DNA of 64,000 nt, taken from Nocardioides_C sp963700955 (GTDB lineage: Bacteria; Actinomycetota; Actinomycetes; Propionibacteriales; Nocardioidaceae). The position numbers and the translations under genes were made by a program. Below are positions 1 to 8,004 of this stretch, piece by piece. Location: assembly GCA_963700955.1 (NCBI GenBank), contig CAVOZH010000011.1, forward strand, positions 62,001-126,000. Direction: 5' to 3'. Position 1 is the stretch's first letter; each line of letters begins with the position of its first letter. The notes beneath the pieces were generated by a model. It was not told the DNA's origin and made no database searches. It saw only the letters and a program-made list of their open reading frames with translations.

Positions 1-1547
1 CGCGGTGGCGTACTTGCGGCCGTCGGCGTGAACCAGCATCTGGCTGGCCAGCGGGCAGACCGCCTTGAAGATCACCTCGATGGCCTGCGGCGCGATGTAC
101 TTCCCACCGGAGGTCTTGATCAGGTCCTTCTTCCGGTCGGTGATCCGCACCCGGCCCACGTCGTCGATCTCGCCGACGTCGCCGGTGGCGAACCAGCCGT
201 CGTCACTGAGCACCTCGGCCGTCGCCTCCGGCAGGTTGTGGTACCCACGCATCACCCCGGGGCCGCGGACCAGGATCTCCCCGTCGCCCGCGATCTTGAC
301 CTCGGTGCCGACAAGCGGCCGGCCCACGACCCCGAACGCCAGGTCGTCAGGGTGCACGATGCAGGCCCCGGCGCTGGTCTCGGTCAGCGCGTAGCCCTCG
401 ATGATCTTCAACCCGGCGGCGTAGAACCAGGCGCCGATGTCCGTGGACAAGGCGGCGCTGCCCGACACCAGGAAGCGGATCCGCCCGCCCAGCCGGGAGC
501 GGACCTTCGAGAGCACCAGCCGGTCGGCGAGTCGATGCTCGGCCTGCGTCACCAGGCTGGGGCGACGACCCTGGAGCAGGTCCTGCGCGACCCGGTTGCC
601 CACCCCGAACGCCCAGGTGAACAGCCGGTACTTGACCCCGCCCTCCTCCTGGACCGTCTGCACGACCTTCGCGTGCACCTTCTCGAAGATCCGCGGAGGG
701 CCGGCCATGAAGGTCGGCCGGACGACCTCGAGGTTCTCCACGATCTTGTCGATGCGGCCGTCGACGGCGGTGGCGAAGCCGATCTGCAGCTGCACCGCCA
801 GCAGCATCTTGGCGAACGAGTGCGACATCGGAAGCCACAGGTACTGCAGGTCGTCGCGGGAGAGGATGCCGAACGCCTGGGCTCCCGCGCCGATGTAGGT
901 CCAGCAGCGGTGAGGCAGCTCCACGCCCTTCGGCCGACCTGTGGTCCCCGACGTGTAGATCAGCGTGGCCAGGTCCTCGGGCTGCACCGCGGCGACCGCC
1001 TCGTCGACCGCCGTCGGGTTCTCGACGAGGTGCTTGGCGCCCAGCGCCTGCAGGTCGTCCAGGCTCAGCACCCACTCGCCGTCCGCCTCCCCGTCGAAGG
1101 TGACCACCCGGAGCAGGTCGGGCAGGTGGTCGCGCTGTTCGCGCAGCTTGGCGACCTGCGAGTCGTCCTCCGCGAAGATGATCCGGGACCCGCTGTCGGA
1201 CAGGATGAAGGCGACGCCGTCGCTCATGGTCGTGGGGTAGACGGCGGTCGTCGCGGCACCCGCACACATGATGGCGAGGTCGGCGTACAACCACTCCATG
1301 CGCGTCGTGCTGGCGATCGCCACACGCTCCTCGGGCCGGATCCCCAGCGCGAGCAGGCCGGCAGCGGTGGTCTTCACCGTCTCTGCCAGCTGTTCCCAGG
1401 TCACCGACGTCCAGCCGCCGTCCGTCGGGAAGCGGAAGGCCTCCGCATCGGGAGTCGCCGCGACCCGGTCGTAGAACATCCGGGCGACCGAGACCGCTGG
1501 GGTGGGGTAGGTGCTGGTGTCCGTAGTGCCGGTGGTCGTCGTCATCA
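1..1547 (-). CDS. Long-chain acyl-CoA synthetase (FadD15-like), C-terminus cut by window edge
   Basis: This frame reads open from an ATG at 1547 to the window edge, so the C-terminal part of the protein is missing. It activates fatty acids to acyl-CoA through an acyl-adenylate at the cytoplasmic face of the membrane. The ANL-family core motif YTSGTTGRPKGVEL is present, followed by LWLPMSHSF and, further on, the GYALTETSA and GDVGEID motifs and the ITDRKKDLIKTSGGKY hinge region. The order and spacing fit the FadD15/FACL subgroup. A GGAGGAAG ribosome site lies about 8 nt before the ATG. The downstream neighbours on the same strand (sulfate transport) lie 153 nt further upstream of it in map terms and have no clear link. 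Exact acyl chain preference cannot be read from sequence. Confidence 0.9.
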
Positions 1548-1700
1548 CGACTCTTCCTCCCTCGCCCCGTCTCCACACCGCCGGGTCAGGGGATGCGAGG
1601 CAGGCCCTGGCGGCGCGACTGGTGCGCCCTCGGTTCCAGAGTCGCATGGCCGCCGAGGGCGCACTAGGGCACTTCGCCTCCGGAAACGACGAAGGGCAGC

Positions 1701-2687
1701 TCAGACGGCGGTGCGGGCCGGGGTCATCGCGGGCACGGTCAACGCACCGCGGCCCGGGACGCACCACACCTCTCGGCCGACCTCGACGGACTCGGCGCGC
1801 GCCTCCGCCCTGGTCAGCACGACCTGGAGGTCCGGGTTGTCGTCGGTCCTGATGCTCAGGCGGACCTCGAACCCGACACGCACGAGGCGGGTGACGACCC
1901 CTCGGGTGGCGCCGAGCGCGTCGCCCTTCTCGCGTAGGTCGATGTCATGCGGCCTGATCAGCTGACCGTTGAGGCTGGTGACCGGCCCGAGGAAGCTCAT
2001 CACGAAGTCGTTGGCGGGCTCGTCGTAGAGCTGGTCGGGGGTGCCGATCTGCTCGATACGGCCGTCGTTGATGACCACGATCTCGTCGGCGACCTCGAGT
2101 GCCTCCTCCTGGTCGTGGGTCACGAAGACCGTGGTGACGTGCACCTCGTCGTGAAGCCGTCGCAGCCAGTCCCGGAGCTCCTTGCGGACCTTGGCGTCCA
2201 ACGCCCCGAACGGCTCGTCGAGGAGGAGCACCTTGGGCTCGACTGCCAGGGCACGAGCGAGTGCCATGCGCTGACGCTGCCCGCCCGAGAGCTGGGAGGG
2301 GAGCCGGTGCGAGAACTGTTGCAGGTGCACGAGCCGGAGCAGCTCGTCCACCCGCTCCTTCACCTCCGACTTGGGACGCTTGCGGATCTCCAGACCGAAG
2401 GCGACGTTCTTGGCCACCGACATGTGCTTGAAGGCCGCGTAGTGCTGGAAGACGAACCCCACGTTGCGCTTCTGCGCCGGCAGGTGGGTCGCCTCCGCAC
2501 CCTCGATGACGACCGATCCCTCGTCCGCGGACTCCAGCCCCGCGATGATCCGCAGCAGGGTGGACTTGCCTCCGCCGCTGGGCCCGAGCAGCGCCGTGAG
2601 CTGCCCTGTCGGGATCGACACGGACACGTCGTCGAGCGCGACGAAGTCTCCGAACCGTTTGTTGACTCCTCGTACCTCGATGCTCAC
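1701..2687 (-). CDS. cysA: Sulfate/thiosulfate ABC transporter ATP-binding protein CysA
   Basis: ATPase subunit of the sulfate importer, 328 aa, cytoplasmic and docked on CysT and CysW. Walker A is GPSGGGKST near residue 37, the signature is LSGGQRQR, Walker B is VLLLDEPFGALD and the switch region is VFVTHDQEEA. A C-terminal TOBE-like segment follows. The GTG start at 2687 overlaps the cysW stop by four bases (GTGA) and has an AAGGAG site 5 nt upstream. It is last in the operon sbp-cysT-cysW-cysA. The N-terminus IEVRGVNKRFG and the gene order match sulfate systems rather than spermidine or iron systems, which are the main alternatives. Confidence 0.94.
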   Translation of the reverse strand: MSIEVRGVNKRFGDFVALDDVSVSIPTGQLTALLGPSGGGKSTLLRIIAGLESADEGSVVIEGAEATHLPAQKRNVGFVFQHYAAFKHMSVAKNVAFGLEIRKRPKSEVKERVDELLRLVHLQQFSHRLPSQLSGGQRQRMALARALAVEPKVLLLDEPFGALDAKVRKELRDWLRRLHDEVHVTTVFVTHDQEEALEVADEIVVINDGRIEQIGTPDQLYDEPANDFVMSFLGPVTSLNGQLIRPHDIDLREKGDALGATRGVVTRLVRVGFEVRLSIRTDDNPDLQVVLTRAEARAESVEVGREVWCVPGRGALTVPAMTPARTAV

Positions 2688-3493
2688 GATGACTCCTTCG
2701 GCCTGAGGATGGACACGATGACGATGCAGACCACGGAGGCGAACGCCAGCACGAATGCGGTGGCGTAGGCGGTGCTCTGGTCGAAGTTCTGGTACTTCTG
2801 CTCGACCACCAAGGTGGCGGTCTGGGTCTTCTGCACGACATTGCCCGAGACGATCTTCACGGCGCCGTACTCCCCGAGGGAACGCGCGAGGCTGAGCACC
2901 ACCCCGTAGACGACCGCCCACTTGATGGCGGGCAGGGTCACGCGTCGGAAGGTCTGCGCCGCACTCGCGCCGAGGCTGCTCGCCGCCTGCTCCTGCTCGT
3001 CGCCGATCTCCTCGAGCACGGGCACGACCTCGCGGATCACCAGCGGCAGCGCCACGAACGTCGTGGCCATCACCATGCCGGGAGACGCGAAGATCACCTG
3101 CAGCCCGCCCTCGTGCAGTGCCGGGCCGAACCAGCCGTCCCGGCCGCTGTAGACCAGGAGCAGTGCAAGGCCGACCACGATCGGCGACACGGACAGGGGT
3201 ACGTCGACGAGGGCGGAGAGCATTCGCTTCCCGGGGAACTCGTAGCGCACCAGGAGCAGCGAGATCCCGACGCCGAACACGAGGTTGATGGCCACCGCGA
3301 GGACCGCCACCAGCGCGGTCATCTGGAGCGCGTGCGTCACGACCGGGTCGGAGAAGGCGGTCAGCAGGTTGGTCAGCCCGTTCTCGAAGGTCCGGACCAC
3401 CACGAGGGAGACCGGCCAGGCCACCAGGAGGAACAGGTACCCGATCGCCAGGACCCGGAGCAGCCAACGGATCGGCCACGGCGTCTTACCCAC
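2684..3493 (-). CDS. cysW: Sulfate ABC transporter permease CysW
   Basis: Inner-membrane permease subunit of 269 aa with about six transmembrane segments. The EAA loop that docks to the ATPase is visible as EEIGDEQEQAASSLGASAAQTFRRVTLP split over residues around 150-180, with the conserved ASSLGAS and RVTLPAIKW pieces. It pairs with CysT to form the sulfate channel. The start overlaps the 3' end of cysT by 8 bases and its stop overlaps the cysA start, so the three cytoplasmic-side subunits are probably translationally coupled. Length and loop spacing are normal for CysW. Confidence 0.92.
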   Translation of the reverse strand: MGKTPWPIRWLLRVLAIGYLFLLVAWPVSLVVVRTFENGLTNLLTAFSDPVVTHALQMTALVAVLAVAINLVFGVGISLLLVRYEFPGKRMLSALVDVPLSVSPIVVGLALLLVYSGRDGWFGPALHEGGLQVIFASPGMVMATTFVALPLVIREVVPVLEEIGDEQEQAASSLGASAAQTFRRVTLPAIKWAVVYGVVLSLARSLGEYGAVKIVSGNVVQKTQTATLVVEQKYQNFDQSTAYATAFVLAFASVVCIVIVSILRPKESS

Positions 3494-4334
3494 GGCGAGC
3501 CACCCGCCTCTGGATCACGTCGAGCAGCACGATCACGGCCAGCGCGACGGCGAGCATCATCGTCGCCACCGCGGCGGCCGACTGGGCGTCGCCGTTCTCG
3601 ATGTAGGTGAGCACGCGCACCGACGCCACCTCCGTGCGCATCGGCAGGTTGCCGCTGAGCAGGACGAGCGAGCCGTACTCGCTGATCCCCCGCGCGAAGG
3701 ACAGGGCGGCGCCCGCGGCGATCGCCGGCGCCAGGCTGGGCAGGATGATCCGGCGGAACGTCGTCAGCCGGCTCGCACCCAGCGACGCAGCCGCCTCCTC
3801 GACATCGCGCTCGAGCTCCTCGAGGACGGGCTGGACGGTGCGGACCACGAACGGCAGGGTCACGAAGGCCAGTGCCAGGAAGACCGCCTGCTCGGTGTTC
3901 GCGACGTTCACGCCGAGTGGGCTCTGCTGCCCGTAGAGGGCAAGCAGCACCAGGCCGGCGACGATGGTGGGCAGCGCGAACGGGATGTCGATGATGACGT
4001 CGAGGACGGCCCTGCCCCAGAAACGATCCCGCACGAGCACCCACGCGATCGTCGTACCCATGACCACGTTCAGGACGGTGACCAGCACCGACTCGACCAC
4101 CGTCAGGCGGACCGCGGCCATGGTCTGCTCGTTGGTCAGAGCCGTGGCGAAGGCCGCCCAGCCGCCCTCGGCCGTGGTCGCCACGACAGCGGCGAGCGGG
4201 ATCAGCACCAGCAGGCTGAACCAGAGCAGAGCGATCCCGAGGCCCAGGCCCGAGGCCGGGGTGAGGGCGCCCTTCCGGGGCGACCGGCGCGTGCGCGCCG
4301 ACCGCCCCGGAAGGGCCGTCTGGAGACTCGTCAC
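3486..4334 (-). CDS. cysT: Sulfate ABC transporter permease CysT
   Basis: Second permease subunit, 282 aa, six predicted membrane helices after a basic N-terminal tail (ARTRRSPRKG). The EAA loop reads LERDVEEAAASLGASRLTTF followed by RRIILP, the expected docking site for CysA. The start ATG overlaps the sbp stop by four bases (ATGA). Gene order and similarity to the next permease support the CysT/CysU assignment. ModB-type permeases are the nearest alternative, but a separate molybdate system with its own ModB lies at 31.5 kb. Confidence 0.92.
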   Translation of the reverse strand: MTSLQTALPGRSARTRRSPRKGALTPASGLGLGIALLWFSLLVLIPLAAVVATTAEGGWAAFATALTNEQTMAAVRLTVVESVLVTVLNVVMGTTIAWVLVRDRFWGRAVLDVIIDIPFALPTIVAGLVLLALYGQQSPLGVNVANTEQAVFLALAFVTLPFVVRTVQPVLEELERDVEEAAASLGASRLTTFRRIILPSLAPAIAAGAALSFARGISEYGSLVLLSGNLPMRTEVASVRVLTYIENGDAQSAAAVATMMLAVALAVIVLLDVIQRRVARRG

Positions 4335-5353
4335 TGCTTACCGGTCTCCTTCTGGATGGCGGGGACGATCCCGGACTCCTCGTCGAAGAACTTCGTGGAT
4401 GCCTCGCTCCAGCCGCCGAAGTCCTTGTCGACCGTCAGCAGCTTGGCCGGCTCCGGGAACGGGTTGCCCGGGTCGTTCGCACCGGGGACGTCGACGTCGA
4501 CACCGTCGACCAGGGGGCGGAACCCGAACTTGGCGTACTCGGTCTGCGCGTCCTTCGTCTGGAGGTAGTCCAGCCACTCCTTCGCCTTGGGGTCGGCGTC
4601 CTTCAGGACGGCCCCGGGGTTCTCGATCAGGAGCGTGTCGTCGGGCACGACGTAGTCGAAGTCCTCACCCGAGGCCCGCGCGATGATCGCCTCGTTCTCG
4701 TAGGAGATCAGCACGTCGCCGGTGCCGCCGCTGAACGCCGTCGTGGCGTCACGGCCACTGCCCGGGAGCGCCACGGTGTTCTTGAAGAACTTCGTGAGGA
4801 AGTCCTTCGCCTCGTTCTCGCTGCCCCCGTTGGCGACGACGTGACCGTAGGCACCGAGGATGTTCCACCGGGCCGAGCCCGATGACCCGGGGTTGGGCGT
4901 CACGATCTTCACGCCGGGCTTGACGATGTCGTCCCAGCCCTCGATGTGCTTGGGGTTCCCCTTGCGTACGACGAGCACCACGACCGACTGCGACACGATG
5001 CCCTTGTGCTCGCCGGTGTTCCAGTTCTTGTCGACCAGGCCGGCGTCGACGAGCCGGGTCACGTCACCCTCGAGGGAGAAGTGCACGAAGTCCGCGTCGA
5101 GGCCCGACTCGACAGCCCGGCTCTGATCGCCCGAGGCGCCGTAGGAGGTCTGCCACTCGACGCCCTTACCAGCCGTGGTCTGCGCCCACTTCTTGGCGAT
5201 GTCGTCGTTGGCCTTCTCGGGTGTCGAGAACCCGACCAGGCTCAGCTTCGTCGCGCCGTCCCCACTTCCGGCACTGGCTCCGCCCCCGCACGCCGCCAGG
5301 GCCAGAAGGCCCGCAACCGAGGCCACTGCAGCCACTCGACGCCTGAAACTCAT
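4331..5353 (-). CDS. sbp: Sulfate-binding lipoprotein (Sbp/CysP type)
   Basis: Extracytoplasmic receptor that hands sulfate to CysTW, 340 aa. The N-terminus MSFRRRVAAVASVAGLLA ends in the lipobox LAAC, so the mature protein should be a lipoprotein on the outer face of the membrane. The sulfate-binding family pieces SLVGFSTPEK, WQTSYGASGDQSRAV and TPNPGSSGSARWN are clear. It is the first gene of the importer operon. GAAGGA lies just upstream of the ATG. The leader region carries a 13-bp palindrome (5397-5409) that may be the operator for sulfur control. Confidence 0.94.
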   Translation of the reverse strand: MSFRRRVAAVASVAGLLALAACGGGASAGSGDGATKLSLVGFSTPEKANDDIAKKWAQTTAGKGVEWQTSYGASGDQSRAVESGLDADFVHFSLEGDVTRLVDAGLVDKNWNTGEHKGIVSQSVVVLVVRKGNPKHIEGWDDIVKPGVKIVTPNPGSSGSARWNILGAYGHVVANGGSENEAKDFLTKFFKNTVALPGSGRDATTAFSGGTGDVLISYENEAIIARASGEDFDYVVPDDTLLIENPGAVLKDADPKAKEWLDYLQTKDAQTEYAKFGFRPLVDGVDVDVPGANDPGNPFPEPAKLLTVDKDFGGWSEASTKFFDEESGIVPAIQKETGKQ

Positions 5354-5393
5354 GGTGTTCCTTCTCTCCGCTCACGCCCGCAGGCTGGATTTA

Positions 5394-5412
5394 GTTGAGT
5401 AAGTTACTCGAC
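5394..5412. promoter_or_regulatory. Palindrome in sbp promoter, probable operator
   Basis: GAGTAAGTTACTC at 5397-5409 is a perfect palindrome around one central base. With the outer bases (5394-5412) it extends to 19 bp with one mismatched pair. It lies about 45 bp upstream of the sbp start in an unusually AT-rich island. The core AGTAAGTTA recurs upstream of the FMN reductase gene at 45932-45940. A sulfur-responsive regulator is my inference; the protein is not identified. Confidence 0.5.
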
Positions 5413-5487
5413 TTTACTTAGATAGCCTACTTACTCCAGCTGTGTCTCAGCGTTCGGGAAGCGACTGACACCTTCGCGCCGCGGAAT

Positions 5488-5501
5488 GGGACCAAGGTCC
5501 C
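5488..5501. promoter_or_regulatory. DosR/DevR-like inverted repeat upstream of cytochrome b operon
   Basis: GGGACCAAGGTCCC is a perfect inverted repeat with a 2-bp centre. It matches the known mycobacterial DosR half-site pattern (GGGAC, two to four central bases, GTCCC). It is 81-94 bp before the first gene of the cytochrome b operon. Hypoxia or NO control is inference. Confidence 0.45.
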
Positions 5502-5512
5502 TAGGTCCGCCG

Positions 5513-5526
5513 GTGACCCCGGTCAC
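5513..5526. promoter_or_regulatory. CRP/GlxR-like site upstream of cytochrome b operon
   Basis: GTGACCCCGGTCAC fits the actinobacterial CRP-family pattern GTGA-N6-TCAC and is followed by A, as in the extended consensus. It sits 12 bp downstream of the DosR-like repeat and 56-69 bp before the start codon at 5582. Confidence 0.4.
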
Positions 5527-5581
5527 ACCCTGTGATTGAGCGGACGTCCAGGCGGCGTGCGCACGGAGAAGGGCGGCTGAC

Positions 5582-5773
5582 ATGACAGCACTCGCCGCTG
5601 TCCCGGTGGCCTCATCGGTGGCGGGACACTACTTCCACTGGGGCGTCATCTCGATCAGCGTGACGAACCTGCTCATCATCCTCGCGATGGTGGTGGTGTT
5701 CGTCCTCGCGCTCGTCCTCCCCTTCCCCCGCGGAGCGGAGGAGCCGACCCGGGAGCACGAGGACCGGCCGTGA
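5582..5773 (+). CDS. Small membrane protein, first gene of cytochrome b operon
   Basis: 63-aa protein with one transmembrane helix (about residues 26-48, VTNLLIILAMVVVFVLALVL) and a charged acidic tail. The sequence AGHYFHWGVISISVTN before the helix is probably extracytoplasmic. A GGAGAAGGG ribosome site stands 8 nt before the ATG, and its stop overlaps the cytochrome b start (ATGA-type overlap, 5770-5773), so the two are likely co-translated. I do not recognise a family. A role as a small assembly or structural subunit of the cytochrome complex is suggested only by its position. Confidence 0.75.
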   Translation: MTALAAVPVASSVAGHYFHWGVISISVTNLLIILAMVVVFVLALVLPFPRGAEEPTREHEDRP

Positions 5774-6414
5774 GCGCCGAGTCCCGGGGCGCCGCCGGGA
5801 CCGCTGGCGAGCGCGGCAACTGGACCGTCGGGCTCAGGAACCGGCTGGCCAACGTGGTGCCCTCCGGACAGGTCCTGCCGGACCGACAACCGGCGTACGT
5901 CGCCTCGTGGATCTACGTGTTCGGGGTGCTCACCCTGTCCGCCCTGGTCGTGGTGCTCGTCTCGGGCGGGCTACTGGCTGCCGGCGGAGCGGCCTGGTGG
6001 CACGTCTCGAGCCTCGGCCGTTTCGTCAACTCGCTGCACCTGTGGAGCGTGGAGCTGTTCTTCGCCTTCATGGTGATCCACCTCTGGGGCAAGTTCTGGA
6101 TGGCGGCATGGCGGGGCAAGCGGGCGCTGACCTGGGTGACCGGCGTCATCGCGTTCGTGGCGTCGATCGGCACCGCGTTCACCGGCTACCTGTCCCAGTC
6201 GAACTACGACGCTCAGTGGATCGGCGCCGAGGCCAAGGACGGTCTGAACGCGGTCGGTATCGGCGCCTACTTCAACGTGCTCAACCCCGGGCAGATGCTG
6301 CTGTGGCACGTCGTGCTGCTGCCGTTGGTGGTCGGCGTGCTGACCGTCGTACACATCGTGCTCGTCCGCCGGCACGGCGTGGTGCCTCCGCTCGACGCCG
6401 AAGGCGGCGAGTGA
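5770..6414 (+). CDS. Cytochrome b N-terminal domain protein (b6-like)
   Basis: 214-aa di-haem membrane protein with four helices. Two histidines 14 apart lie in the second helix (HLWSVELFFAFMVIH) and two histidines 15 apart lie in the fourth (HVVLLPLVVGVLTVVH), the haem-ligand arrangement of cytochrome b/b6. The 15-residue spacing in the last helix is the b6-type pattern. It should move electrons across the membrane between quinol and an unknown partner. The Qo-site C-terminal half (PEWY) normally found in subunit IV or full-length cytochrome b is not in this protein. No Rieske or cytochrome c gene is nearby. GTG start. Confidence 0.88.
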   Translation: MSAESRGAAGTAGERGNWTVGLRNRLANVVPSGQVLPDRQPAYVASWIYVFGVLTLSALVVVLVSGGLLAAGGAAWWHVSSLGRFVNSLHLWSVELFFAFMVIHLWGKFWMAAWRGKRALTWVTGVIAFVASIGTAFTGYLSQSNYDAQWIGAEAKDGLNAVGIGAYFNVLNPGQMLLWHVVLLPLVVGVLTVVHIVLVRRHGVVPPLDAEGGE

Positions 6415-6415
6415 C

Positions 6416-7375
6416 GTGGCCACGACAACCGAGCGTGCGCGGCCGGCCCGCCACACACCCGACTCGCACAGCTTCCCGACCCGGCCCTACGACCTGGTCA
6501 AGGAGTTCGTGATCGCACTGGTGGTGGTGAGCGTGCTGACGGTCCTTCTCGCGGCGCTGTTCTCGTCACCTGACGAGAAGGCGATCACGATGAGGTCGTG
6601 GGCACAGATCGCTCCTGCCGACGTGGTGGCCACAGCGAGCGGTGAGCTTGCGGGTACGACGGCCAGCGCGACCTACGGACCGCCGTACAACACCGCCTCG
6701 GAGGGGCAGACCCTGCTCGGGATACCGCTGCAGAAGTGGGGCGGAGTCAGGCTGCCGGTCGACTCGCAGCAGCTGGTCCTCCAGCCATTGGCCGGGGTGA
6801 AGGGAAACCCGCTCCTCACCGTGGCCCTGGCCCGGTGGAACGCAGCGAGTACGTCCCAGCAGACGGCGTGGGCCACGGCTTACGCGGACGCACTGGCCAA
6901 GGCGCCGGAGGGCCAGCCGGGCCAGGTCGCACCGGGAGACTACGGACCGGTTCCGGTCATCGCGGGAGGCTTCCTGGCCCTGGCGCGCAGCGGCGGGTTG
7001 GAGGGCGCGTTGACGTCCTCGGGGAACTTCTACGGCGGCGACCAGACACGCAGCCTGCTGCTGCTCTCCGACGGCGCCTACCTCGAGGACACCGCACGAG
7101 CGCGGCAGCTCGGTGGCGACCAGTGGGGCATGATGAACGAGACCGGCGACTATCCCGGCCAGCCGTGGATGTGGCTCTACACCTTCTGGTACCAGGTCAA
7201 GCCCTTCTCCACCTCGGAGAACGCCGACGCGCTGGTCTGGGGCCTGATGATGCTGCTGACCCTCGGCCTGATGCTGCTGCCGTTCATCCCCGGCCTGCGC
7301 TCGATCCCTCGGTGGATCCCGGTCCACCGGCTGATCTGGCGCGACTACTACCGGCGCCACCCCCGGAGGACGTGA
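6416..7375 (+). CDS. Membrane protein partner of the cytochrome b, large extracytoplasmic loop
   Basis: 319-aa protein beginning one base after the cytochrome b stop. One helix near residues 30-47 (EFVIALVVVSVLTVLLAALF) and one near 277-293 (WGLMMLLTLGLMLLPFIPG) enclose about 220 residues that should face outside. The C-terminal part WMWLYTFWYQVKPFSTSENAD followed by the helix and IPRWIPVHRLIWRDYYR vaguely recalls subunit IV/cytochrome b C-terminal domains, but I see no PEWY motif. The loop has no CxxCH haem site and no Rieske cluster motif. I would call it a conserved partner of unknown function in quinol oxidation or electron transfer. Confidence 0.8.
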   Translation: MATTTERARPARHTPDSHSFPTRPYDLVKEFVIALVVVSVLTVLLAALFSSPDEKAITMRSWAQIAPADVVATASGELAGTTASATYGPPYNTASEGQTLLGIPLQKWGGVRLPVDSQQLVLQPLAGVKGNPLLTVALARWNAASTSQQTAWATAYADALAKAPEGQPGQVAPGDYGPVPVIAGGFLALARSGGLEGALTSSGNFYGGDQTRSLLLLSDGAYLEDTARARQLGGDQWGMMNETGDYPGQPWMWLYTFWYQVKPFSTSENADALVWGLMMLLTLGLMLLPFIPGLRSIPRWIPVHRLIWRDYYRRHPRRT

Positions 7376-7403
7376 GCCGGCCTGCCGGCGGGGTGCAGGC
7401 GCC

Positions 7404-7601
7404 TCAGGCTTCGCCACCCTGGTCGGGATCGTCGTACTCGTCGTGCCGCTCGGCGTCTCGCTCCTCAACGTCACGGACGAGCTCCCAAGCACGCTGCACG
7501 ATGGCCAGCGGGTCATCAACGTCGCGCAGTTCGTCGATCGCCTGGTCAACCGCCCAGCCGGGCGGCTGTTGGAGGGCCGGGTGCCCGTTCGGAGTAGGCA
7601 T
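7404..7601 (-). CDS. Small acidic hypothetical protein
   Basis: 65-aa cytoplasmic protein starting MPTPNGHPALQQPPGWAVDQ, with an acidic helical body (ELRDVDDPLAIVQRAWELVRD) and a very acidic tail. I chose the ATG at 7601 because a GGGGGA stretch precedes it; the frame stays open to 7682, which would add 27 unlikely residues. It converges on the cytochrome b operon (29 nt between stops). No known family recognised. Confidence 0.55.
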   Translation of the reverse strand: MPTPNGHPALQQPPGWAVDQAIDELRDVDDPLAIVQRAWELVRDVEERDAERHDEYDDPDQGGEA

Positions 7602-8004
7602 GCTCCCCCTTCCATCGGGTGGGAAGCGTGTGCTCGTCTCGACACTACCTGCGGGCATCCTGCGGAGCGCACAGCAGACCATGCGCCCGCTAAGACAGGC
7701 TCATACGCAGCACGACGGAGCTGAGGTCCCGCCTGTAGTGGTTCCGCGCCCGCCGGCCGTGCCGAAGCAGCCTGGGAAGGCTGTCGCCGTCGGCCTCGAT
7801 CTCACCGCCATCCGCCGTACCTCACCAGCGGCGCAAGGGCGCGCGTCGACCGACCTGCACCATCGTGCGGGACCTTTGTCGGACGGGCAGGGCCACCGCG
7901 TCGCTATGCACGCATCCCAAGTGGGCTATCGGGCCCTTTGTCCGTTTTAGTCATTTTTTCTCATTTAGGTCCGTTCAGGCTCTTTCCTGCCGAACCTGAA
8001 GGGC
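7602..8004. other. Intergenic stretch, promoter side of metalloprotease gene
   Basis: No convincing gene. The last 60 bases (7940-7985) are AT-rich, with a run of T and two GTCCGTT repeats, in sharp contrast to the surroundings, and probably contain the promoter of the metalloprotease gene. I could not fix -35 and -10 boxes. Confidence 0.4.

Noticed and set aside
28..1965. Long open frame on the plus strand over the acyl-CoA ligase
   Set aside because: It is antisense to a clear ligase gene and its protein is arginine/glycine-rich without family motifs.
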